A DNA stretch of 11,160 nt. It comes from Deltaproteobacteria bacterium (lineage in GTDB: Bacteria > Desulfobacterota > Desulfarculia > Adiutricales > Adiutricaceae). Under the pieces are notes generated by a model. The model was not told the origin of the DNA. It was given only the letters and a program-made list of their open reading frames with translations, and did not search any database. Each line of letters begins with the position of its first letter. Position 1 is the first letter of the stretch. Location: the NCBI GenBank assembly GCA_031277995.1, contig JAITLH010000219.1, positions 1 to 11,160 of the forward strand. Direction: 5' to 3'. Shown here one piece after another: positions 1-6,172 of the stretch. The position numbers were made by a program, and so were the translations under genes.

Positions 1-731
1 CGGTCAAAGTAGATCATGACGTTTCGGCAAAAGATCAAATCCATGGGGCCTTTAAAGGGCATGGGATCCATGAGATTGAAACGCCTAAAGGAGATTATGC
101 GCCTGACCTCGGGCTTGATGGCGAAAATGGCCCCGCCCTTATCCGAATGAACCTTTTGCATAAAGTTGTGGAGGTTGGCGGGCGGGATGTTTTTCACGCT
201 CTCGGGTCCGTACTGGCCCCGTTTGGCCACGTCCAGGACCTTGGTGGAAAGGTCGGTCGCGAGGATCCTAAAATCTCCCCCGGCGGCGAAATAGGAACTC
301 CTCTCCAAAACGACCATGGCGATGGTGTAGGGTTCCTCGCCCGAGGAGCAGGCCGCGCTCCAAATTCTCATCCTGGGCCCGCCGCCGCCTGGGCGTTTGC
401 GCTTGGCCTCAAGTTCGGGAATGAAAGTTTTGGCCATGAAATCAAAATGCTGGGGCTCTCTCCAAAAACTGGTTAGATTCGTGGCCAGGGCGTCTAAGAG
501 AAAAACCAGTTCGTCGCCGGACTTGTCGGTCATGACATACTGGAAGTAAGTCTTAAAATTTTTCATTTGCAATTGGCTAATCCGCTTGGATAGCCTGGCC
601 CGAACCAATTCTTTTTTGCCGTCCAGTAGATTGATGCCACTCGCCTTATGGACGAAACTGGCGATTGTCTGGTATTCCGCGTCGGTCAGTTCCGGTTGGG
701 AAAAGATGGGTGGGTTATTCATATGTGGCAT
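1..731 (-). CDS. cheR: CheR, chemotaxis receptor methyltransferase (3' end outside window)
   Basis: S-adenosylmethionine-dependent methyltransferase that methylates glutamates on chemoreceptor signalling domains in the cytoplasm, opposing CheB. 243 codons are visible; family members are usually about 270-290 residues, so only the C-terminal tail is cut off by the window edge. Residues 10-85 form the helical N-terminal CheR domain. NLTSFWREPQHF (85-96) matches the usual T.FFR segment. The SAM-binding motif SAACSSGEEPYTIAM (125-139) is intact, followed by ILATDLSTKVLDVAKRGQY (156-174), FRRFNLMDP (215-223) and CRNVMIYFD (235-243), all typical. I chose the ATG at 731 because TTCCT at 736-740 gives an AGGAA ribosome site 4-5 bases upstream; a second in-frame ATG at 722 is too far from it. 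It lies 77 bp downstream of cheW on the same strand and is probably cotranscribed. Identification is certain; only the exact start is open. Confidence 0.95.
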   Translation of the reverse strand, partial: MPHMNNPPIFSQPELTDAEYQTIASFVHKASGINLLDGKKELVRARLSKRISQLQMKNFKTYFQYVMTDKSGDELVFLLDALATNLTSFWREPQHFDFMAKTFIPELEAKRKRPGGGGPRMRIWSAACSSGEEPYTIAMVVLERSSYFAAGGDFRILATDLSTKVLDVAKRGQYGPESVKNIPPANLHNFMQKVHSDKGGAIFAIKPEVRRIISFRRFNLMDPMPFKGPMDLIFCRNVMIYFD

Positions 732-735
732 CCGG

Positions 736-740
736 TTCCT
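736..740 (-). promoter_or_regulatory. Ribosome binding site of cheR (decides the start)
   Basis: Reads AGGAA on the minus strand, 4 bases before the ATG at 731 and 13 before the alternative in-frame ATG at 722. The spacing favours the longer protein. Confidence 0.6.
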
Positions 741-808
741 ATCGTTAATAAATATCCAAGTAACATGGGACCTTTGGGGGTCAGGCGCCAACCAAACTTA
801 GGCCAAGC

Positions 809-1351
809 CTAGCTCTCCTGGTTTTCCTGGGGTTCGGCGGCCGCGGCCTTGGGCCCAAAGGTCAATTCCTCGTCCGTTAAAATCAAATCTATGTCAAGAA
901 TAATCAGGACCTGGGTCTTGGTCTTGGCCATGCCTTTGATGTATTCGCTTTTTAGCTTACTCCCAAACTCCGGGGCCGGGACTATGTCGGCTTGGTTTAT
1001 GGTGATGACCTCGGAGACCCGGTCAACGACGATACCCATTTGAGTGGTTCCGTTCACGGTCTTAAACTCGATGACGATGATCGAGGTTCTCTCGGTATAG
1101 TCTTCCTCCGGCAAACCAAACTTTAGCCTTAAATCAATGACCGGTATGACCTTGCCCCTAAGGTTAATGAGACCTTTCATAAATTGCGGGGTTTGAGGAA
1201 CCGAGGTGATTTCCATCATACCGTTTATTTCCATGATTTTTAATATGTCCAACCCATAAAACTCACCATCCAATTCAAACCTAAGAAATTTTTGATCCTT
1301 AGTATGGTCAATCGACAAGGTGGTGGGCTCAACGGCAGCAGCTTGACTCAT
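809..1351 (-). CDS. cheW: CheW, chemotaxis coupling protein
   Basis: Cytoplasmic scaffold that links chemoreceptors to the CheA P5 domain in the chemosensory array; it has no catalytic activity. 180 residues, close to the family norm, with a single CheW (SH3-like double barrel) domain at about residues 20-162. Typical segments are FLRFELDGEFYGLDILKIME (22-41), the loop VPQTPQFMKGLINLRG (51-66) containing the conserved NLRG, VIPVIDLRLKFG (68-79) and MGIVVDRVSEVI (105-116). The first 20 residues and the Ala/Glu/Gln-rich last 15 are extra, probably disordered tails. The ATG at 1351 is preceded by AGGGA with 7-base spacing. It lies between cheA and cheR on the same strand, 504 bp from cheA, so it may have its own promoter. 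A small dyad TGACC-TAG-GGTCA at 1375-1387 lies just upstream of the ribosome site and could be regulatory. Confidence 0.96.
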   Translation of the reverse strand: MSQAAAVEPTTLSIDHTKDQKFLRFELDGEFYGLDILKIMEINGMMEITSVPQTPQFMKGLINLRGKVIPVIDLRLKFGLPEEDYTERTSIIVIEFKTVNGTTQMGIVVDRVSEVITINQADIVPAPEFGSKLKSEYIKGMAKTKTQVLIILDIDLILTDEELTFGPKAAAAEPQENQES

Positions 1352-1374
1352 TTTTGATTCCCTGGGAAAAACCT

Positions 1375-1387
1375 TGACCTAGGGTCA
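1375..1387. promoter_or_regulatory. Short dyad upstream of cheW
   Basis: Perfect inverted repeat TGACC-TAG-GGTCA, 24 bp before the cheW ATG and just upstream of its ribosome site. It could be an operator half-site pair, but arms of 5 bp can occur by chance. Confidence 0.2.
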
Positions 1388-1533
1388 GGGGGAGAGGCGA
1401 AAAACTAAAAACCGCGACAAGACAAAAAAAGGCCAATCGTTAACCGCAATTTTTCATGACGGCCCCGGACGCTTTAATAGCCATCAAAGCCAGCAAAGCG
1501 ATCGAGGCGATCGCGCCTGGGCGAGGGGGCCTT

Positions 1534-1553
1534 GGCCCTTAGGGACAAGGGCC
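1534..1553. repeat. Small inverted repeat (GGCCCTT stem)
   Basis: GGCCCTT and AAGGGCC flank a 6-base loop, forming a perfect 7-bp stem. The adjacent A-run at 1555-1561 is on the wrong side for a U-tract in either direction of termination, so it is not a standard intrinsic terminator. Confidence 0.4.
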
Positions 1554-1817
1554 GAAAAAAATCGTTTTAAGTTTAAGCGCTTGGTCTTTTGGTTAAGCCA
1601 ATACGCGACTTCCTAATTACCATTATAACGCGGCCTTTGCTCATATGGGAGTGATTAGGCCAGCCGGACATTGAAAGCCAGATTAAAGGGTTAAAAAAAC
1701 GGCTAAATTTGGCGAATTTTTCTTTGGCCCCAAAGGCGCGCGCCGCTGGGTTTTGGGCCGGGGGCGAGATTCGCGGCGAAACTAATTTTGGCCCGGGCTT
1801 TGTCCTGGGCTTTGACC

Positions 1818-1864
1818 TGGAATTAGCCAAGCCGCCAGCCCGGCTGGCCCATTGGCTAATTCCA
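1818..1864 (-). repeat. Stem-loop enclosing the cheA stop codon
   Basis: Perfect 13-bp arms TGGAATTAGCCAA (1818-1830) and TTGGCTAATTCCA (1852-1864) enclose 21 bases that contain a further 7-bp pair GCCAGCC/GGCTGGC (1834-1848). The cheA TAG (1858-1856) and its last two sense codons lie inside the arm. No U-tract follows on the minus strand. It may protect the 3' end or act as a terminator without U-tract; the structure is visible, the role is inferred. Confidence 0.7.
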
Positions 1865-4603
1865 AGAATCCCCGTCCATGTCCCAGTCGTCGGTCGAGCC
1901 GGAAATGGGGCCGGAGGAAAACATGCCGGGGCCTTCCTCGGCTTCGAAGAGACCGTTAACGTCAAGGATTAGGCCAACCTTGCCGTCGCCTAGGATGGTG
2001 CCGCCGGCCAGGGTCCTGACGTATTTTAAGCGCTCGCCCAGGGATTTGATGACCACCTCTTGTTTTCCCAAAACTTCGTCAACCAGTAGGCAACACTTTT
2101 GGCCCTCGTTTTCGACCACGACCACCAAGGCGTGGGCGGGATCGGAGACGGCGTCGGAAACGTTCACCAGCCTATTTAGCCTAACCAAAGGCAGGAGGTT
2201 ATCTCGGACCTTAATCATCTCACCTTGGTTTTTGACCGTAAAATAGTCTTCCGGCTTTGGCCTAAAGGACTGGTTAATGGAGATCGTCGGTAGTATGTAA
2301 CGATTCTCGCCCACCCTTACGATCATGCCGTCTATTATGGCCAGGGTTAGGGGGAGCCTTATGGTAAAAAGCGAACCCTCGTTGGGCTTGGAAGTAAAAT
2401 CGACCTTGCCCCTTAAAAGCTCAATGGACTTCCTAACCACATCCATGCCCACGCCCCGGCCGGAGATGTCGGTTATCTTATCGTTTGTGGAAAAGCCCGG
2501 TTGGAAAACCAGGTTATGCAAGGCCACGTTGGAAAGGTTCTCCCCGGGCTGGATTAGGCCCTTTTCGACGGCCTTTTCCATGACCTTTTGGGTGTCTAGG
2601 CCCTTACCGTCGTCGGAGAGTTCTATGACCACGTTTCCGCCCTGGTGGTAAGCTTTTAAGGAGACCAATCCCTTGGGGGATTTGCCTCGGCTAAGCCTTT
2701 CCTTAGGCAGTTCCAAACCGTGGTCGAGGGCGTTTCTGATCATGTGGACCAAGGGGTCATAGAGGGATTCGACCATGTTGCGATCGATCTCGGTGTCCTC
2801 GCCCTGGGTCTGGAATTCAACGTCTTTTTCAAACTTATGGGCCAGATCCCTAACCAGCCTACTCATCTTCCTAAAGGTATTGCTGATCTGGACCATGCGC
2901 AGACTCATGGCGTTTCTCTGGAGCTCGGAAGTGATCCTGGAGACCTGGGCCAGATCTTTGTTGATTTTTTGCTCTTTTAATTCTTTGATGGAATCGTTGG
3001 AGGTAATCAAAGATTGGGTTATGACCAATTCCCCGACGAGATCGATTAGCCCGTCTAGCTTTTGCGTTTCGACCTTGACGGTGTGGGGCACTCCCGGGAC
3101 GGCCGTGGACCCGGCCAGCCCCTCGCTGCGCTTTTGTTCCCTTAGGGCCGCGGCCACCTTGTCCGGCGCCCCGATCTTTTGCTTTAGGATTATCTCGCCG
3201 AGCTTAGTTTCTTTCATGCCCTCTTGGATTTTTAGGGCCTTTTCGATGTGCTCATGCTCCAAAAGCCCCATGCTAACCAAGATCTCACCGATCCTACGGC
3301 CCTTGTCCTCGTTTTGCTGCCGCTTCAAGGCTTCGTTTAGCTCGTCTTCGGTAATCAAATTGTCCTTGACCAAAATCTCGCCGAGCCTGACGCTCCGCAC
3401 GGTCTTTTGGGCCTGGATAAGGCCGCCCAGATCGCCTTCGGAGATCAAGCCCTTTTCGACCAGTATTTCCCCAAGTTTTTTGGGTTTGACGATCGAGGCC
3501 GACGAGCCTTGGGCGCTATGGGCCATGGGAGCCGCGGTTAAAATGCCCTGCCTGGCCGCCCATAAACTTTCCCTTAATTCCGAGAGATCCTGCTCGTTCC
3601 ATTCGGGGTTAATCGACCAGCTGCGACCGTCGGGGTTAATCACCATGGTAGATAAGCCCGAGATGATAAAGGAACAGCTTTTTAGCAATATGTCGGTAAT
3701 GATGGTCGAATGGGTGACCTGTTCGGTCACGACGTAATCGATAAGGCCAATCGTGTCGGCGGTAAGGCGAGCCAAATCGTCCAAATCCAGTAAACTTAGC
3801 CCGCCCAAAATGGCCCTAAACCTGGGCGAGGTTTCGGCCATGGCGCTGACCGGATCGGCTTTTTGCTCAACGGAAACCAACTTCATCTGGAGATCTTCCA
3901 AAGCCGCCGTAAAATCGGCCTTGAAATGATCCACGGTCAGTTTTTGGGTATGCAAAAAGACGTCCCGGCGGGCCTGGGTGGGGGTGGGCACGATAAAAGC
4001 CAAGCCGTGGCCTTTTTTCCTGGGCTGGAAAGGCTCGGAAGCCAAAGGGCTTTTGGCCCCCTGGCCGGCCGCCGCGGCCGGGGGCAAAACCTCGGAGCCG
4101 GCGCCCTTACTCAGGTTATCCGTGACGTGTAAGGGTTCCTCCGGGCCGGGCCAATCGGATGGCGATGGAGCCTCGCCATTCTCAGACGAACCAAGCGGGC
4201 CGTCCGGGTCGAACATGAGCTTTTCCAAGGCGGCCTGTTCAAGTTTTGAGCATCGCTTCAAAAACCCATCCGAATCGCCCTGGAAGGGCGCCTGAACGGG
4301 TAGGCACCTGGAAAGTTCTTCCAGTAAACCCAATCCCTGACCGACAATCTCAACCGCCCGATCGGGATCGGGCAATTGGTCAAGTATCAAAAGCCTTAAT
4401 ACGGTACCCAGGGACTCTATGATCCGCCCGGGAAGCGGCGAGGGATTGTCGGGATCGGTAGCCAGGGGTTCAAAGGCCGGCCCCAAATTTTCCACCAAAC
4501 CAAAAAGCGAGCTCAGTTCCAGAACGTTGTCCCTGGAGAGCATAATAAGATCCAGGCTAGCTTGGTTTAAGAGCTCTTTTAATTTGTCTTCGTCAAAAAA
4601 CAT
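1856..4603 (-). CDS. cheA: CheA-type histidine kinase with GEIL repeats and no evident phosphoacceptor His
   Basis: Core kinase of a chemosensory array; CheA proteins normally autophosphorylate a P1 histidine and pass phosphate to CheY and CheB. 915 residues from the ATG at 4603, longer than the usual 650-750. Order: an unrecognised helical domain (1-131), a Pro/Gly/Ala-rich linker (about 132-205), a P1-like helical region (about 215-323), four tandem GEIL repeats (376-491), P3 dimerisation helices (QKLDGLIDLVGELVITQS, 514-531), P4 ATPase with N box HMIRNALDHGLE (620-631), G1 SDDGKGLD (663-670), F/G2 region PGFSTND (702-708) and SGRGVGMDVV (714-723), then the P5 CheW-like domain (about 765-887). 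P3-P5 look functional. I find no HxxKG motif in the whole protein. The ATG at 4603 has GGGGTGG just upstream; a TTG at 4630 would add nine residues. The stop lies inside a stem-loop. It follows the receiver gene by 280 bp. Confidence 0.93.
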   Translation of the reverse strand: MFFDEDKLKELLNQASLDLIMLSRDNVLELSSLFGLVENLGPAFEPLATDPDNPSPLPGRIIESLGTVLRLLILDQLPDPDRAVEIVGQGLGLLEELSRCLPVQAPFQGDSDGFLKRCSKLEQAALEKLMFDPDGPLGSSENGEAPSPSDWPGPEEPLHVTDNLSKGAGSEVLPPAAAAGQGAKSPLASEPFQPRKKGHGLAFIVPTPTQARRDVFLHTQKLTVDHFKADFTAALEDLQMKLVSVEQKADPVSAMAETSPRFRAILGGLSLLDLDDLARLTADTIGLIDYVVTEQVTHSTIITDILLKSCSFIISGLSTMVINPDGRSWSINPEWNEQDLSELRESLWAARQGILTAAPMAHSAQGSSASIVKPKKLGEILVEKGLISEGDLGGLIQAQKTVRSVRLGEILVKDNLITEDELNEALKRQQNEDKGRRIGEILVSMGLLEHEHIEKALKIQEGMKETKLGEIILKQKIGAPDKVAAALREQKRSEGLAGSTAVPGVPHTVKVETQKLDGLIDLVGELVITQSLITSNDSIKELKEQKINKDLAQVSRITSELQRNAMSLRMVQISNTFRKMSRLVRDLAHKFEKDVEFQTQGEDTEIDRNMVESLYDPLVHMIRNALDHGLELPKERLSRGKSPKGLVSLKAYHQGGNVVIELSDDGKGLDTQKVMEKAVEKGLIQPGENLSNVALHNLVFQPGFSTNDKITDISGRGVGMDVVRKSIELLRGKVDFTSKPNEGSLFTIRLPLTLAIIDGMIVRVGENRYILPTISINQSFRPKPEDYFTVKNQGEMIKVRDNLLPLVRLNRLVNVSDAVSDPAHALVVVVENEGQKCCLLVDEVLGKQEVVIKSLGERLKYVRTLAGGTILGDGKVGLILDVNGLFEAEEGPGMFSSGPISGSTDDWDMDGDSWN
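3131..3478 (-). repeat. Four tandem ~30-residue GEIL repeats inside CheA
   Basis: Residues 376-491 of CheA hold four copies, spaced 30-31 residues, beginning KLGEILVEKG, RLGEILVKDN, RIGEILVSMG and KLGEIILKQK. Each continues with an acidic helix-forming stretch and ends in a QxQ- or EQK-like motif (for example ALKRQQ, ALREQK). The pattern resembles the N-terminal repeats of type II secretion and pilus ATPases (GspE/PilB/MshE), some of which bind nucleotides such as cyclic-di-GMP. The repeats diverge at DNA level, so they are an old duplication or a repeat domain rather than a recent expansion. Confidence 0.85.
3638..3961 (-). other. P1-like region of CheA lacking the histidine
   Basis: Residues about 215-323. 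The pattern VDHFKADFTAALEDLQMKL, then RAILGGLSLLDLDDLARLT, then TDILLKSCSFIISGLSTM follows the helix order and spacing of a CheA P1 (Hpt) domain. At the place where AAHTLKG is expected the protein reads AETSPRFRAILGG, so a Thr or Ser falls where the phosphorylated His would be. The alignment is by eye and is an inference. Confidence 0.5.
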
Positions 4604-4784
4604 GTCCACCCCAGGAGCGTAATATCTCAAAACGCCAGTAACCGTCTGTCAAACCAATCAAATTCATCGTAGATAAAAAAACCGTCGGCTTACCCTCGCG
4701 ATCGATCCAAACCAACCGGACCGTTTTTGGGGCCGGGCCCACAAAACGGCCTAAAACCGCCCACGGGGCCCTAGGGAGCTCCAA
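4593..4784 (-). CDS. Possible small ORF overlapping the cheA start
   Basis: 63 codons from a TTG at 4784, ending in a TGA that overlaps the first codons of cheA by 11 bases in another frame, an arrangement compatible with translational coupling. A GGAGGGG about 11 bases upstream could serve as ribosome site. The product has a plausible composition, with WIDREGKPTVFL and GLTDGYWRFEILRSW, but I recognise no family. Codon use is less biased to GCC, CTG and AGG than in the neighbours, and the start is non-ATG. It may equally be a chance frame or a decayed gene in the 280-bp gap. Confidence 0.22.
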   Translation of the reverse strand: MELPRAPWAVLGRFVGPAPKTVRLVWIDREGKPTVFLSTMNLIGLTDGYWRFEILRSWGGHVF

Positions 4785-4800
4785 AGGTAAAAATACCCCT

Positions 4801-4827
4801 CCCTGGCCCGGCCAAGGGCTCCCAGGG
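4801..4827 (-). repeat. Inverted repeat in the gap before cheA
   Basis: CCCTGG (4801-4806) pairs with CCAGGG (4822-4827), with a possible inner CCC/GGG pair. On the minus strand it lies about 200 bases before the cheA start and 60 bases after the receiver gene. A T-run (TATTTTTACC) follows 5-6 bases later on the minus strand, so weak termination or attenuation is possible. Confidence 0.3.
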
Positions 4828-4871
4828 GCCTTTGCGGGCGTTTACGGGGCAAGTTTTGGACGCGCCCGATC

Positions 4872-4894
4872 CCCCGCCTGGGCTTAGGCCGGGG
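4872..4894 (-). repeat. Stem-loop at the receiver gene stop codon
   Basis: CCCCGCCT (4872-4879) pairs with AGGCCGGGG (4886-4894) with one bulged base and a 6-base loop. The TAA stop (4886-4884) is at the loop edge. No U-tract follows. Confidence 0.45.
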
Positions 4895-5366
4895 TCTCGT
4901 CGGGCGCCGGCGCCAAAGCCGAAGCCGGATCCGCAGGGTCGGTTTTTTCTTCGGCCTCTCCCTTATAGGCGCGGGCGAAAGTTTCGCTTAGGATGGAATA
5001 CTGCCAGCGCGTCAAACGATCTCGCTCATCGAGGATCGTGTCAACCAATTGCCCAAAACTATCCGGGTGCCTGGCCAAATAGTCGGTGATGCCGCAACTA
5101 ATGGCTTCAATCATGCCAAGAAGGGTTGGGCGCGAGGCTAGAACGATCAGGCGGGTTAAGGGGGATTGGCGATGGACCTCGGAGCCCAGGGAGTGGTCAA
5201 CCAAGAGATTACTGTCGGCGACCAAAAAATGGAGACTGTTTGACTTAATAAAGGACAAAACCCCGGAGATATTTTCCACCACCTTGACCGAAAAACCTTC
5301 CCTTTCAAGGTCCAGGATCAAAGGCTTTAAAAAAGCTGGGTCCCTATCAACGATAACGATACGCAT
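4884..5366 (-). CDS. CheY-like single-domain response regulator, partly degenerate
   Basis: 160 residues: a receiver domain (1-125) and a short tail rich in Ala, Pro, Glu and Asp (135-160). Receiver landmarks are the acidic pair D7 and D9 in VIVDRDP, the likely phosphorylated D51 in LVADSN at the end of strand 3, and S78 in IVLAS at the end of strand 4. The conserved lysine before Pro is replaced: DYLARHPDS has R99 where DYLxKPxD is usual, so phosphorylation-dependent switching may be altered. There is no output domain, so it would act by binding a partner such as the flagellar motor or another regulator, or as a phosphate sink. It is the first gene of the chemotaxis cluster, 280 bp before cheA. 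The ATG at 5366 is the first start in frame; an AGAGGA lies 14 bases upstream, rather far. Family assignment is firm; the role as CheY is uncertain. Confidence 0.82.
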   Translation of the reverse strand: MRIVIVDRDPAFLKPLILDLEREGFSVKVVENISGVLSFIKSNSLHFLVADSNLLVDHSLGSEVHRQSPLTRLIVLASRPTLLGMIEAISCGITDYLARHPDSFGQLVDTILDERDRLTRWQYSILSETFARAYKGEAEEKTDPADPASALAPAPDETPA

Positions 5367-5426
5367 GCTTTGCCGATTGTTCCTCTCGAATGTTAGTTAT
5401 TCTGTTAAGCGATCGTAATTATGCGA

Positions 5427-5457
5427 CTGGGGGCTATGGGCAAACCATAACTCCCAG
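5427..5457. promoter_or_regulatory. 31-bp imperfect dyad upstream of the receiver gene
   Basis: CTGGG-GGC-TATGG-GCAAA-CCATA-ACT-CCCAG: outer 5-bp arms and inner 5-bp arms pair perfectly around a symmetric 3x3 mismatch and a 5-base centre. It ends 60 bp before the receiver ATG, where an operator or leader hairpin would sit. Function is inferred. Confidence 0.4.
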
Positions 5458-5515
5458 ACCTCAGGGTAAAGAAATCAAATTTTATTTTAGCTAATCTTTA
5501 CTCTATGGGGTTAAC

Positions 5516-5740
5516 CTTAACTCGGTTTAGAGCAAATCTTAGGTTATTTTTTTAATTTTTCCTAACGGCGAACGGACTTTAAACTTAAACCGGTTTAGGG
5601 TAAAATTCATGTAAGCTTTTGTATTTTTTTTCCTAACGGTGAACAGACTTTAACCTTAAGCTGGATTAGGGTAAATTCTTTGTTAGTTTTTATAATTTTT
5701 TCTAACGGCGAATAGACTTTAAACTTTTAAAGCTGGCCCT
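5516..5740. repeat. Array of three ~70-bp imperfect tandem repeats plus a partial unit
   Basis: Units at 5516-5583 (68 bp), 5584-5654 (71 bp) and 5655-5723 (69 bp), with the start of a fourth at 5724-5740. Each begins CTTAA, has a dyad around xCGGTTTAG or CTGGATTAG followed by GGGTAAA-like sequence, a T-rich stretch, and ends CTAACGGCGAACGGACTTTAAA or a close variant. The middle unit contains the perfect palindrome TAAACCGGTTTA (5586-5597). A more decayed unit may start at 5462 (CAGGGTAAA). The edges are more conserved than the T-rich middle, which suggests that the dyad and the CTAACGG element are what is kept. Confidence 0.8.
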
Positions 5741-6015
5741 AAAAAACTTTTTCTTGATTAATTTTTAAATCAAGCTATTTTTTTCTTGTTAGAAAAATTA
5801 AGTTCGGTTAAAATGTTAAATTGAATAAGGTTAAACTACTAAAATTGTCTTTTAAATAACAAAGATAATTACAGAAAACTAAGGCGTCAAAAAAAATCTA
5901 ACAGATTTAAAGAGTTCTAATTAACCGATAGTTATGGTCTATAAAAATGTCTAATCCAACGACTAATTAGTACTCACCAAGGCCTAGCCCTGACGATGGC
6001 CAAGTAAGTTAGTAG

Positions 6016-6044
6016 ATTTTACTTGATGGACACAAATAAATCAA
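6016..6044 (-). promoter_or_regulatory. Candidate sigma-70 promoter facing the chemotaxis cluster
   Basis: On the minus strand TTGATT (6044-6039), a 17-base spacer and TAAAAT (6021-6016). It would start near 6009 and give a leader of about 640 bases through the tandem repeats before the receiver ATG. AT-rich DNA yields such matches by chance, so this is weak. Confidence 0.3.
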
Positions 6045-6172
6045 CAGTCGGCTCAATATCCTGGGCCAAATCCAAGACGGAGATCGCGATTTACCAAAAA
6101 CCGGTCAGCCGATCCCGGGGCGTTGTACGGGCCCCTTTTAGCCTTTGAAGCTCCCCCGAATGTAATGGAAAA

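Larger units (their letters stand above)
1352..1855. other. 504-bp gene-free gap between cheA and cheW
   Basis: I see no convincing gene on either strand. The minus-strand open frame from 1965 to 1573 overlaps the cheA end in another frame and its product resembles no protein I know. The gap is rich in short palindromes: a stem-loop at the cheA stop (1818-1864), the 10-bp palindrome GGCGCGCGCC near 1736, a 7-bp stem at 1534-1553, two CGATCG copies near 1500 and the TGACC/GGTCA dyad at 1375-1387. The gap is unusually long for genes normally in one operon, so a promoter for cheW may lie here, but I cannot place one with confidence. Confidence 0.5.

Noticed and set aside
1573..1965. 130-codon minus-strand frame across the cheA end and the spacer
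   Set aside because: It overlaps the cheA C-terminus in another frame, is Pro/Arg/Ser/Lys-rich and shows no recognisable domain.
3497..3523. AHSAQGSSA in CheA (about residues 361-369) resembles the P1 motif AHSLKGSSG
   Set aside because: It lacks the lysine, sits in a short linker directly before the GEIL repeats and is not followed by the P1 helices, so it is unlikely to be the phosphoacceptor site. It should still be examined in a structure model.
2775..3737. 320-codon open frame on the plus strand
   Set aside because: It is antisense to well-supported cheA and its product is Ser/Leu-rich low-quality sequence of the kind produced by the complementary strand of a GC-biased gene.
4604..4630. 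TTG start at 4630 for cheA, adding nine residues
   Set aside because: The ATG at 4603 has a GGGGTGG ribosome-site-like sequence directly upstream, and the extra residues look like untranslated sequence.
5584..5610. TTTAGGG in the repeats, like a telomeric unit
   Set aside because: It occurs once per ~70-bp unit rather than in head-to-tail copies, in an otherwise clearly bacterial context.
5516..5740. Repeat array considered as a CRISPR
   Set aside because: Units are contiguous imperfect ~70-bp copies with no unique spacers of constant length and no cas genes nearby.
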